Below are positions 50,684-59,297 of a stretch of DNA of 64,000 bases, piece after piece. Position 1 is the first letter of the stretch. Each line of letters opens with the position of its first letter. Origin of the DNA: Stappia indica (GTDB lineage Bacteria; Pseudomonadota; Alphaproteobacteria; Rhizobiales; Stappiaceae); the NCBI RefSeq assembly GCF_020177335.1, contig NZ_JAIVMG010000004.1, forward strand, positions 266,486-330,485. Direction: 5' to 3'. The notes beneath the pieces were generated by a model. The model ran no database searches and was not told where the DNA came from. It worked only from the letters and a program-made list of their open reading frames with translations. A program made the position numbers and the translations under genes.

Positions 50684-52303
50684 CTATCGTCCCGTCGCCG
50701 CACGGCGATCCTCGCGGATCAGATCGGCTGCCTTCTCTGCGATCACCATGGTCGGCGCGGCGGTGTTGCCCGAGGTGATCGTCGGCATCACCGAGGCGTC
50801 GACCACCCGCAGGCCGGCGATGCCGCTCAGCCGCAACCGTTCATCGACCACCGCCCCCGCATCGATGCCCATGCGGCACGTGCCGACCGGATGGAAGATC
50901 GTCGTGCCGATATCGCCGGCCGCACGGGCCAGTTCCTCGTCGCTTTGCAGCAGAGGGCCCGGCAGATACTCCGACGGCGAGTAGCGGGCCAGCGCCGGCG
51001 CGGCCATGATCTTGCGGGTCAACCGCAGCGCGTCGGCGGCAACCTTCCGATCGCTGTCCGTCGATAGGTAATTGGGCCGGATCTCCGGATGCGCCCCCGG
51101 GTCGGCGGACACGATATGCACATGCCCCCGGCTGTCGGGACGCAGGTTGCAGACACTGGCCGTAATCGCCGGGAAGGGATGCAGCGGCTCACCGAACCGG
51201 TCCAGCGACAGGGGTTGTACGTGATATTCGAGGTTCGCGGTCTCGAACGAGGGATCGGACCGGGCGAACACCCCAAGCTGGCTCGGCGCCATCGACATCG
51301 GCCCAGAGCGTTTCAGCGCGTATTCGGCGGCGATCTTCGCCTTGCCGAAGATGTTGCCGGCAAGCTGATTGAGCGTCACCGCCCCCTCCACCTTGAACAC
51401 GGTGCGCAATTGCAGGTGATCCTGCAGATTGCCGCCCACCGCCGGCAGCGCCTGCGTCACCTCGATACCGTGCCGGGACAACACCGCCGGATCGCCGATC
51501 CCCGACAGTTCCAGGATCTGCGGCGAGCCGATGGCCCCGGCGGACAGGATCGCCTCGCCGAGAACGCCGGCCCGCGCCGGCTCCCCGCCGACGGTCAGGT
51601 CGAGCCCGGTGACCCGCCCCCCGTCCAGCCGCAGCCGGGTCACCTGCGCCCCCGTCACCACCTTGAGATTGGCGCGCGAGCGCACCGGCTTGAGATAGCC
51701 CTTGGCGGCGGTCCAGCGCACCCCGCCCCGCTGGGTCACCTGAAAATAGGAGGAGCCGTAATTGTCACCCCGGTTGAAATCGTCGATCTTCGGGATGCCG
51801 GTTTCGGCGCAGGCCTCACGCACCGCATCCAGGATCTCCCAGGACAGGCGCTGCTGCTCGACGCGGCATTCGCCGCCACGCCCGTGCATCTCGTCATCCA
51901 GTTCGTAGTGATCTTCCGCCCGGCGGAACAGCGGAACGAGATCGTCCCAGCCCCATCCGGTCAGCCCCATCTGCCGCCAGCCATCGTAATCCCGAGCCTG
52001 GCCGCGCATGTAGATCATGCCGTTGATCGCCGAACAGCCGCCCAGCACCCGGCCGCGCGGATAGGCAAGCGAACGCCCGTTGAGGCCCGGCTCCGGAGCG
52101 GTCAAAAAGCCCCAGTCGGTTCGCGGATTGCCCATGCAATAAAGATAGCCGACGGGAATATGGATCCAGATGTAATCGTCCTTGCCGCCCGCCTCCAAAA
52201 GCAGCACCCGCACATCCGGATCGGCCGACAGGCGGTTGGCCAGGACACATCCGGCCGACCCCGCACCAACGATCACATAATCCCAATCCCCAAGCTCGCG
52301 CAT
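50684..52303 (-). CDS. GMC-family oxidoreductase (choline dehydrogenase-like)
   Basis: A 539-residue FAD-dependent GMC enzyme. N-terminal DYVIVGAGSAGCVLANRLS binds FAD; PRGRVLGGCSAINGMIYMRG and LSAGAIGSPQILELSGIGD are the two GMC signatures; HPVGTCRMG and the C-terminal TSGNTAAPTMVIAEKAADLI complete the site. Oxidises an alcohol to an aldehyde. The ATG at 52303 follows GGGAGGATC. It lacks the neighbours of a glycine-betaine (bet) operon, so a choline substrate is not supported; long-chain or aromatic alcohols are equally likely. Confidence 0.9.
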   Translation of the reverse strand: MRELGDWDYVIVGAGSAGCVLANRLSADPDVRVLLLEAGGKDDYIWIHIPVGYLYCMGNPRTDWGFLTAPEPGLNGRSLAYPRGRVLGGCSAINGMIYMRGQARDYDGWRQMGLTGWGWDDLVPLFRRAEDHYELDDEMHGRGGECRVEQQRLSWEILDAVREACAETGIPKIDDFNRGDNYGSSYFQVTQRGGVRWTAAKGYLKPVRSRANLKVVTGAQVTRLRLDGGRVTGLDLTVGGEPARAGVLGEAILSAGAIGSPQILELSGIGDPAVLSRHGIEVTQALPAVGGNLQDHLQLRTVFKVEGAVTLNQLAGNIFGKAKIAAEYALKRSGPMSMAPSQLGVFARSDPSFETANLEYHVQPLSLDRFGEPLHPFPAITASVCNLRPDSRGHVHIVSADPGAHPEIRPNYLSTDSDRKVAADALRLTRKIMAAPALARYSPSEYLPGPLLQSDEELARAAGDIGTTIFHPVGTCRMGIDAGAVVDERLRLSGIAGLRVVDASVMPTITSGNTAAPTMVIAEKAADLIREDRRAATGR

Positions 52304-52400
52304 AGATCCTCCCAGCAGGCTTTCGGACAGAACGATGCAACCGGGCGCCGACAAAGGCAAGCCACCTCGCAGCTCCGAACCGGCAACCGCGACGAAGGGC

Positions 52401-53141
52401 TTAGAGCGTTTCCGTCTCGCGCACCGCCCGGTCGATCTCGGCGACCAGCCCCGCATCGAGCCCAAGCCGCGCGGCCAGCAGATCGAGATAGGCCTTTTCC
52501 GCCGGATGATCCGGATCGATGGCGAGCCGCGAGGCGGCGAAGATCTCCAGTGCCGCTTCCTGGGTCGACGCACCCGCCACCACCCGGTCCAGGTCAAGCG
52601 GCGCACGCAATTCGTCCATCACGAAGGCCTTGGCGTCATTGTCCAGCTCCAGACTGTCGAGCTTGTCGAAGATCCGGCGCTGCTCTTCCGCATCGATATG
52701 ACCATCGGCCTTCGCTGCCGAAATCATCGCCGTCAGCAGCACAAGGGCAAAGGCCCGGTCGCCGCCCGGCTGCTGCTCCGGGGCAAAGGGAGACTCCGCC
52801 GGTGGCGGCAACACCGCCGGGTCCCCGGAGGCAGCCCCCGAAGCCGGGGCAGGCGCCGCCGTCCCCTGGTTACCCTGCCAATCGCGGTAGGCCTTGTAGG
52901 CAAGACCGGCGACCAGCGCCATGCCGCCATAGGTGACGGCCTTCTTGCCCAGTTTGCGCCCGCCCTTGGTGCCGAGCAGCAGGCCGGCCAGCCCGCCGGC
53001 GAGAGCACCGCCCGCCAGGCCGCCCGCGTTCGAGCGCAGGTAGTCCTGACCGCGCGCCATCATGTCGCCGCCGCCACCTTGCTGCGCGCCGCCCGCCGCG
53101 TTTCCCAGAAAGCCATCCAGCAGTTTTTTCGCGTCGAACAT
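52401..53141 (-). CDS. DUF533/TerB-like membrane-associated protein
   Basis: A 246-residue protein. The N-terminus (MFDAKKLLDGFLG) is followed by a Gly/Ala-rich stretch (about 38-75, LAGGALAGGLAGLLLGTKGGRKLGKKAVTYGGMALVAGLAYKAY) that is probably membrane-associated, a Pro/Ala linker, and a TerB-like helical domain (about 130-246) with acidic SAAKADGHIDAEEQRRIF. DUF533 proteins have no firm function. It is a single gene, 82 bases from the Lrp gene and 97 bases before GMC. Confidence 0.85.
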   Translation of the reverse strand: MFDAKKLLDGFLGNAAGGAQQGGGGDMMARGQDYLRSNAGGLAGGALAGGLAGLLLGTKGGRKLGKKAVTYGGMALVAGLAYKAYRDWQGNQGTAAPAPASGAASGDPAVLPPPAESPFAPEQQPGGDRAFALVLLTAMISAAKADGHIDAEEQRRIFDKLDSLELDNDAKAFVMDELRAPLDLDRVVAGASTQEAALEIFAASRLAIDPDHPAEKAYLDLLAARLGLDAGLVAEIDRAVRETETL

Positions 53142-53223
53142 GGGCAAGGGTCTCCATCCAGCGTGACAATATCTCGCCCCCGCATTTGGGGTGGCCGCCG
53201 GGTCGGCGCAAGCGGAAAACCCC

Positions 53224-53691
53224 TCACATGGCAAACGGCAAGCGGTTGTCGTCCTTCAGCGTTTCCATCGCGATGGACGAGCGCACATTGCGTACCGCAT
53301 CATGGGGCAACAGCTCATCGTTGATGAACACCGACAGCGCCGCCAGATCCGCGACCACCACCTTCAGCATGTAATCCATGTCGCCGGTCAGCACATGCGC
53401 CTCCTGCACCTCGGGCAGGCTGCGCACCAGGTCGCGAAAACGGCGAGCGTTCTGCCGGCTGTGCGCATTGAGCGCAACGCCGACGAAGGCGACCACGGCA
53501 AGACCGACCGCCGCCGGATCGATATCCGCCCGGTAACGACGGACGACCCCCGCCTCCTCCAGCCGCTGCCGGCGCCGGGACACCTGCGAGGCCGACAGGC
53601 CGATCCGCTCCCCCACCTGCTGATTGGTGCGAGAGGCATCCTCCTGCAATTGCGCAAGGATCTTCCGATCAAACCCGTCAATCTCGACCAT
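53224..53691 (-). CDS. Lrp/AsnC-family transcriptional regulator
   Basis: A 155-residue Lrp-type regulator. N-terminal helix-turn-helix (IDGFDRKILAQLQEDASRTNQQVGERIGLSASQVSRRRQRLEEAGVV) and C-terminal RAM ligand domain (EVQEAHVLTGDMDYMLKVVVADL). It is divergent from hppD across 147 bases that carry two repeats of its likely operator (53716-53772). The probable role is regulation of tyrosine/phenylalanine breakdown through hppD. The start at 53691 is chosen by family length; 53703 is also possible. Neither start has a clear ribosome site. Confidence 0.88.
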   Translation of the reverse strand: MVEIDGFDRKILAQLQEDASRTNQQVGERIGLSASQVSRRRQRLEEAGVVRRYRADIDPAAVGLAVVAFVGVALNAHSRQNARRFRDLVRSLPEVQEAHVLTGDMDYMLKVVVADLAALSVFINDELLPHDAVRNVRSSIAMETLKDDNRLPFAM

Positions 53692-53715
53692 ATCATGCAC
53701 CATATCACAACAGAG

Positions 53716-53772
53716 CGCACATCTTGTGCGGATCGCCGCACAGGAGCAACCCTCTTTGCACACATCGTGCGG
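53716..53772. promoter_or_regulatory. Tandem dyads upstream of hppD, likely Lrp sites
   Basis: CGCACATCTTGTGCGG (53716-53731) contains the perfect dyad CGCACA-tct-TGTGCG. A related copy TGCACACATCGTGCGG lies at 53757-53772, 41 bases on (about four helical turns). Spaced repeats are normal for Lrp-type octamers. Confidence 0.5.
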
Positions 53773-53838
53773 CCCGGCTCCGCTATCCTTGAAACCTGAA
53801 ATAAATGCACCCGGACGGGGGGCACAGGAGGACAGACC

Positions 53839-54951
53839 ATGGGACCGTTTCCACATGACGCGCCGCCGGCGCGGATCAGCGCCGACAATCCGGCCGGCAC
53901 CGACGGCTTCGAATTCGTCGAGTTCGCCCATCCGGAGCCGGAAAAGCTCGATGTCCTGTTCCGCAAGATGGGCTATGTGCCGGTGGCCCGTCACAAGACC
54001 AAGGCCATCACCCTCTATCGTCAGGGCGACATCACCTATGTGCTGAATGCCGAGCCCGGCTCCTTCGCCACGCGCTTCGTGGAACAGCACGGGCCTTGCG
54101 CCCCCTCGATGGCCTGGCGCGTCGTCGACGCGGCCCATGCCTTCCGCCACGCGGTGGCGCAAGGGGCGGAGCCTTATGAGGGCGACGACAAGACCCTTGA
54201 CGCCCCGGCGATCAAGGGCATTGGCGGCTCGCTGCTCTATTTCATCGACCGCTACGGCGACAAGGGATCGGCCTATTCGGCGGAATTCGACTGGCTGGAT
54301 GCGGTCGACCCGAAGCCCGAGGGCGTCGGCTTCTACTACCTCGACCACCTGACCCACAATGTCTATCGCGGCAACATGGACAAGTGGTGGGACTTCTACC
54401 GCACCCTGTTCAACTTCAGGCAGATCCACTTCTTCGACATTGCCGGCAAGCTGACCGGGCTGGTGTCGCGGGCGATTACCTCCCCTTGTGGCAAGATCCG
54501 CATCCCGCTGAACGAATCCACCGACGACAAGAGCCAGATTGAGGAATACCTGCGCAAGTACAAGGGCGAGGGCATCCAGCACATCGCCGTCGGCACCGAC
54601 GGGATCTACGATGCCACCGACAAGCTGGCCGAAAACGGGCTGAAGTTCATGCCCGGCCCGCCGGAGACCTATTATGCGCGTTCCCATGAGCGGGTGCATG
54701 GCCATGACGAGCCGATCGAGCGCATGAAGCGCCATGGCATCCTGATCGACGGCGAGGGCGTCATCGATGGCGGCACCACCAAGATCCTGCTGCAGATCTT
54801 CTCCAAGACGGTGATCGGCCCGATCTTCTTCGAATTCATCCAGCGCAAGGGTGATGAGGGCTTCGGCGAGGGCAATTTCCGCGCTCTGTTCGAATCCATC
54901 GAGGAAGACCAGATCCGCCGGGGCGTGCTGAAGCAGGGCACGGACAGCTAG
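53839..54951 (+). CDS. hppD: 4-hydroxyphenylpyruvate dioxygenase
   Basis: A 370-residue Fe(II) dioxygenase converting 4-hydroxyphenylpyruvate to homogentisate in tyrosine catabolism. The iron ligands are His170 (YLDHLTHNV), His248 (GIQHIAV) and Glu332 (FFEFIQRKGDEGFG). KGEGIQHIAVGTDGIY and GEGNFRALFESIE are signature segments, and the length is standard. GACAGACC precedes the ATG. It is divergent from the Lrp-type regulator, and its stop lies one base from the convergent otsA stop. Confidence 0.96.
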   Translation: MGPFPHDAPPARISADNPAGTDGFEFVEFAHPEPEKLDVLFRKMGYVPVARHKTKAITLYRQGDITYVLNAEPGSFATRFVEQHGPCAPSMAWRVVDAAHAFRHAVAQGAEPYEGDDKTLDAPAIKGIGGSLLYFIDRYGDKGSAYSAEFDWLDAVDPKPEGVGFYYLDHLTHNVYRGNMDKWWDFYRTLFNFRQIHFFDIAGKLTGLVSRAITSPCGKIRIPLNESTDDKSQIEEYLRKYKGEGIQHIAVGTDGIYDATDKLAENGLKFMPGPPETYYARSHERVHGHDEPIERMKRHGILIDGEGVIDGGTTKILLQIFSKTVIGPIFFEFIQRKGDEGFGEGNFRALFESIEEDQIRRGVLKQGTDS

Positions 54952-54952
54952 G

Positions 54953-56389
54953 CTATCGTTCCTTTCTGACAGCCTCATGGGTGATGGCGGCACCGGCAGG
55001 TCGCGGCGGCGCCATCGCCCGGCCCTTCTCCAGCGCGGCAAGGAAGGCCCGCGCCCAGGATGCGGCATCGTTCTCGCAGATCCGGTCGAACAGGGCCTGC
55101 CAGCGGTCGCGGCGCTCATCCAGCGGCATGGTCAGCGCAGCTTGCAGGTTCGCCGCCACTTCTTCGGCCGAATGCGGGTTGACGATCAGCGCCTCGGACA
55201 TCTGTTCCGCCGCGCCGGCGAAGCGCGACAGCACCACCACCCCCGGATCCTCCGCCCGCTGCGCCGCCACATATTCCTTGGCGACAAGGTTCATCCCGTC
55301 GCGCAAGGGCGTCACCAGGGCCACCCGGCTGGCCCGGTAGAGCCCGGCCAGCGCCCGCCGGGTAAAGGAGCGGGTCATGTAGCGGATCGGCGTCCAGTCA
55401 AGATCCGCGAAACGGCCGTTGATGTTGCCGGTCAACTCCTCCAACTCTCGCCGGATCTCCGCATAGGCATCGAGTTCTGCCCGGGAGGGCGGCGCCACCT
55501 GCATCAGGCAAATCCGCCCCCTGTTCTCCGGGTAATCCTCCAGCAACCGGCCAAAGGCGCGGAACCGCTCAGGCAATCCCTTGGAATAGTCGATCCGGTC
55601 GACACCGATGATCTGCTGCCGGCCGGCCAGCAGTTTTTCCGCCCGCCGGGTGTGGCGCCGGGCGTCCGGTGTCGTCGCCTGCCGGGCAAACCCTTCCGCG
55701 TCGATGCCGATCGGAAAAGCGCGTACGACAGCCCGGCGCCCCCCGAGCAGCAGGTCTCCGTTTTCCGCCTCACGGGCGCCCAGTTCCTCCACCGCGAACC
55801 GGCGAAAGTTCGCCGCATCGCGGCGGGACTGAAAACCGATGACATCATAGGCGAGCATCCGCCACACCATCTGCGCCGCATTCGGCAAGGCCGCCAACAC
55901 CTCCGGCGCCGGGAAGGGAATATGCAGGAAGAACCCGATCGGGTTCTCCACCTCCATCGCCCGCAGCGAAGCGGCGAAGGGCAGGAAGTGATAATCATGT
56001 ACCCAGATCGTGTCGTCCGCGTTCAGAAGCGGACGCAGCCGCGACGCGAAGCGATCATTGACCCTGAGATAGCCTTCCTCGGCCTGGCGGTCGAATACCG
56101 CCAGATCGAGCCGATAGTGCAGCACCGGCCACAGGGTCTTGTTGGCATACCCCACATAGAAGGCATCATAATCGGCCTGGGTCATGTCGAGGGTCGCCAT
56201 CAGCACCTTGCGCGCTCCAACCCTCCGGACATTGCCGAAGGTGCCTTCCTCGGAAATCTCCCCACTCCAGCCGAACCAGATGCCCCCCGCCTGCGTCAGT
56301 GCGTCCACCAGCGCGACCGCCAATCCGCCCGCTCGGCCGGTGTCCTTCAGCGGGCCGACACGGTTCGAGACGACGACAAGGCGTGACAT
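54953..56389 (-). CDS. otsA: Trehalose-6-phosphate synthase
   Basis: A 478-residue GT20 glycosyltransferase joining UDP-glucose (or another NDP-glucose) and glucose-6-phosphate. Motifs: N-terminal RLVVVSNRV, RAGGLAVALVDAL, WVHDYHFL, GVDRIDYSKGLPERFRA, TPLRDGMNLVAKEYVA and SRFAGAAEQM. The ATG at 56389 follows GGAGGACC. It is the last gene of the group otsB-GH15-otsA, separated from GH15 by 191 bases that hold no gene. The C-terminal tail beyond 455 is Pro/Ala-rich. Confidence 0.94.
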   Translation of the reverse strand: MSRLVVVSNRVGPLKDTGRAGGLAVALVDALTQAGGIWFGWSGEISEEGTFGNVRRVGARKVLMATLDMTQADYDAFYVGYANKTLWPVLHYRLDLAVFDRQAEEGYLRVNDRFASRLRPLLNADDTIWVHDYHFLPFAASLRAMEVENPIGFFLHIPFPAPEVLAALPNAAQMVWRMLAYDVIGFQSRRDAANFRRFAVEELGAREAENGDLLLGGRRAVVRAFPIGIDAEGFARQATTPDARRHTRRAEKLLAGRQQIIGVDRIDYSKGLPERFRAFGRLLEDYPENRGRICLMQVAPPSRAELDAYAEIRRELEELTGNINGRFADLDWTPIRYMTRSFTRRALAGLYRASRVALVTPLRDGMNLVAKEYVAAQRAEDPGVVVLSRFAGAAEQMSEALIVNPHSAEEVAANLQAALTMPLDERRDRWQALFDRICENDAASWARAFLAALEKGRAMAPPRPAGAAITHEAVRKER

Positions 56390-56580
56390 TGGGGTCCTCC
56401 ATTTGGTTCGTAGCGGTGCCCTCCCCCCGGCGGAGAGCGTGTCCGGGAAACGGCGGTGACAGAGGCCGCCCGGCGGCTTGTGCCGCGCGCGTGGGTGTTC
56501 CCCGCAGAGCCGGAAACACGCAATCCCGTTAGTTTGCCCCGCAATCCTTGCCAGACGGACCGGTCCCCGTAGCAAGGGCG

Positions 56581-58392
56581 CTAGACGACACTGTCCCAAT
56601 CGGCGGACAGGCGCACCGCGCCATTGATGATCCCCACCATCGAGTAGGTCTGCGGGAAGTTGCCCCACAACTCTCCGCTGTGCGGGTCGGTATCTTCCGA
56701 CAACAGCCCGACATGATTGCGGCACGAGAGCATCGTCTCGTAAATCTCGCGCGCCTCCTCCTTGCGGCCGATCCGGGCCAGCGCGTCGATGTACCAGAAG
56801 GTGCAGATGTTGAAAGCATTCTCCGGCGTGCCGAAGTCATCCGGCGCATGGTAGCGAATGAGATGATTGCCCCGCCGCAACACCGTGCCAACCCGCTCCA
56901 CCGTGGCGATGAAGCGCGGATCCTCCGCCGGCAGGAAGCCGACCTCGGCGATCAGCAACAAGCTGGCGTCGAGATCGCGCCCGCCGAAGCTTTCCACGAA
57001 GGCACCGACCTCCTCGTTCCAGCCACATTGCAGGATGGTCCGGTGAATATGCTCCGCCCGCCCATGCCATAGCCGGGCACGCTCCATGCGTCCGAACTGG
57101 CCCGCGATCCGCGCCAGCCGGTCGCAGGCCGCCCAGCACATCAGCGAGGACGAGGTGTGCACCCTTGCCCGGGTCCGCAGCTCCCAGAGCCCCGCATCCG
57201 GCTGGTCATGCAGGGCAAAGGCCCGTTCGCCGATCAGCTCCAGCCGCTCGAAGTCGTCCACGCCGGGTTGGTGCAACAGCCGCTTGTCGAAGAACGCCTG
57301 CGCCGCGCCGAGCACGATGTTGCCATAAACATCATGCTGGAAATGCTCATAGGCCTGATTGCCGATCCGCACCGGCCCCATGCCGCGATAGCCCGGCAGA
57401 TCCACGGTCCGCTCGATCAGCTTCTTCTCTAGCCCGATGCCATAAAGCGGCTGCACATGATCGCCATTGGTGCTGGAGGCGATGTTGTTGAGATAGCGCA
57501 GGTAGTTTTCCATCGTCTCCATTTCGGAGAGCGAATTCAGCGCCCGCACCACGAAAAAGGCATCGCGCAGCCAGCAATAGCGGTAGTCCCAATTGCGTTC
57601 GCTTCCCCCCGCTTCGGGGATTGAGGTGGTCACCGCCGCGACGATGGCTCCGGTTTCCTCGAAGGTGCAGAGCTTCAGGGTAATCGCCGCCCGAATGACC
57701 GCCTCCTGATAGTCGACGGGAAGCCCGAGGCGCCGGGTCCACAGCCGCCAGTACAGCGTGGTCTCCTCCTCGAACTCGCGGCACAGGGTATCGGGATGAC
57801 GGGTCAGGCTTTCATCCGGTCCCAGATAGAAGGACAGCGGCCCGTCGAGCAGAAACGGCGTTTCCTCGCGCACATAGGTGATCGAAGCGTTGGTGGTCAG
57901 CCGGATCGCCTGGCCGGCGCCGACGAAACGCATGTGGTTCGACCCGAAGGAGCGCTCCGGCGCCTGGCTGCCATAGGCGAAACACGGCCGGCAGCGCACA
58001 CGGATGCGCGGGTGCCCAGCCAGCGGCCTCACCCGCCGCACCAGCGCCGTTGGCCGGAACATCCGTCCCTTGGCCTGGAAGCGCGGCGCGAAATCGGTGA
58101 TCTCGATGGCATTGCCCTGGCCGTCGAAGATCCGCGTCACGACGATGGCAGTGTTTTGCAGATAGGCCTGCTCGCTGCGCGCCGCGCCTTCCAGCTCGAT
58201 GGCAAAGGCGCCATCCGCCGCCGATCCGCGCGAACCGAGCAGGGCGTGGAACACCGGATCTCCATCGAACCGCGGCAGGCAGCACCACACCACCCGGGCC
58301 ATCCTGTCGATCAGCCCGGCAAAGGAACAGTTGCCGACAAGCGCCAGGTCGAGCGTCGCTTGTTCACCAGCGGGCATGTCGCCAGCACTCAT
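56581..58392 (-). CDS. Glycoside hydrolase family 15 protein (glucoamylase/trehalase type)
   Basis: A 603-residue GH15 protein. It has an N-terminal beta-sandwich domain (about 10-215) and an (alpha/alpha)6 barrel with the marker ERNWDYRYCWLRDAFF and the C-terminal catalytic acid region FNICTFWYIDALARIGR. GH15 members hydrolyse alpha-glucans or, in some bacteria, trehalose. Position between otsB (4-base ATGA overlap) and otsA makes trehalose turnover the best guess. Two Glu residues of the active site cannot be pinned with confidence. No signal peptide, so it is intracellular. Confidence 0.86.
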   Translation of the reverse strand: MSAGDMPAGEQATLDLALVGNCSFAGLIDRMARVVWCCLPRFDGDPVFHALLGSRGSAADGAFAIELEGAARSEQAYLQNTAIVVTRIFDGQGNAIEITDFAPRFQAKGRMFRPTALVRRVRPLAGHPRIRVRCRPCFAYGSQAPERSFGSNHMRFVGAGQAIRLTTNASITYVREETPFLLDGPLSFYLGPDESLTRHPDTLCREFEEETTLYWRLWTRRLGLPVDYQEAVIRAAITLKLCTFEETGAIVAAVTTSIPEAGGSERNWDYRYCWLRDAFFVVRALNSLSEMETMENYLRYLNNIASSTNGDHVQPLYGIGLEKKLIERTVDLPGYRGMGPVRIGNQAYEHFQHDVYGNIVLGAAQAFFDKRLLHQPGVDDFERLELIGERAFALHDQPDAGLWELRTRARVHTSSSLMCWAACDRLARIAGQFGRMERARLWHGRAEHIHRTILQCGWNEEVGAFVESFGGRDLDASLLLIAEVGFLPAEDPRFIATVERVGTVLRRGNHLIRYHAPDDFGTPENAFNICTFWYIDALARIGRKEEAREIYETMLSCRNHVGLLSEDTDPHSGELWGNFPQTYSMVGIINGAVRLSADWDSVV

Positions 58393-59144
58393 GGACGCGA
58401 TTTCCGGCGATGCAGGCTGGCGGGCATGTCTTGCGCCAGCCAGCGGTGGACGTCGGCCACATTTCGCAGGCGGAACCGGGCAAGGCTGCCCCCTTCCCCG
58501 ACCTTGATGCCGAAGCCGCCGATGGCCTCCGCCGCACGGATCCCATCCTCATCGGTGATATCGTCGCCGACGAAGACCGGCGTGCGGCCGCAAAACGGCG
58601 GCCGCTCCATGAACGCTTCGAGCGCCCAGCCCTTGTCCCGGTGGGCGGGCTTTGCCTCCACCACCATCTTGCCGCGCACCAGATGCAGATCCGGCAGATC
58701 GCAGATCGCTTCGCTCATCACCTGCCACACCAGCGGTTCGCAATCTGGAGCGATGCGAAAATGAACGGCAAGTGCCGCGCCCTTGTCCTCCAGCGACACG
58801 CCGCGCCCCAGCAGCCCGCTGCCGGCGAGGGCCGCCTTCAGCGTCTCCAATTCCGGGCGCACCGGCGCCCGCTCCACCGGCATACCCGGGAAGAGCCGCG
58901 CTTCCAGCCCATGCAGCCCGGCGCAAGGGAGGTTCAACGGGCGCAGGTAGCGGTCGATTTCGGCGATCGGCCGGCCGCTGACAATCGCCAACGCGCCATC
59001 GAGGCGCGTGATCAAGCGTTGCAGACTGCCAATCAGCGCGGCCTCGGTTTCGATTGCATCCGGTGTTTCCGCGATTTCGACAAGCGTTCCGTCGAAATCG
59101 AGGAACAACGCAAGATCGTCCGAAGCAGGTGGCGGCGCATACAT
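58389..59144 (-). CDS. otsB: Trehalose-6-phosphate phosphatase
   Basis: A 251-residue HAD phosphatase. Motif I LFLDFDGTLVEI (nucleophile Asp), motif II IVSGRP, motif III Lys in KGWALEAF, and motif IV GDDITDEDG are all present. It removes phosphate from trehalose-6-phosphate made by OtsA. ATG at 59144 is preferred to an upstream TTG codon at 59162. It is the first gene of the trehalose group and overlaps GH15 by 4 bases. Confidence 0.93.
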   Translation of the reverse strand: MYAPPPASDDLALFLDFDGTLVEIAETPDAIETEAALIGSLQRLITRLDGALAIVSGRPIAEIDRYLRPLNLPCAGLHGLEARLFPGMPVERAPVRPELETLKAALAGSGLLGRGVSLEDKGAALAVHFRIAPDCEPLVWQVMSEAICDLPDLHLVRGKMVVEAKPAHRDKGWALEAFMERPPFCGRTPVFVGDDITDEDGIRAAEAIGGFGIKVGEGGSLARFRLRNVADVHRWLAQDMPASLHRRKSRP

Positions 59145-59219
59145 GGACCAAAGCCTATGCAAACTGACGCAGGAAGAGAAGACATATTCTCAGGAAATCA
59201 GCCGCACGACCAGTACTTC

Positions 59220-59235
59220 CCCGCGTCCGCGCGGG
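59220..59235. other. GC hairpin between otsB and the thiolase gene
   Basis: CCCGCG (59220-59225) pairs with CGCGGG (59230-59235) around TCCG. It is the only structure seen in the 153-base gap. On the plus strand a TTTTTT run follows nine bases later, but no plus-strand gene ends here; for the minus-strand bio operon no T-run follows. Confidence 0.3.
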
Positions 59236-59297
59236 CTCGACCTCGTTTTTTCGTCAAGAATGCACCCGGAGGTCCGCTACGCGGGAACGCATTTCCC

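Noticed and set aside
50684..52303. GMC enzyme as BetA choline dehydrogenase
   Set aside because: No betB, betI or choline transporter genes are nearby, so the specific substrate is left open.
53692..55119. In-frame N-terminal extension that would fuse a long protein to the Lrp regulator
   Set aside because: The extra 476 residues are antisense to hppD and show no domain; the Lrp domain is complete from 53691.
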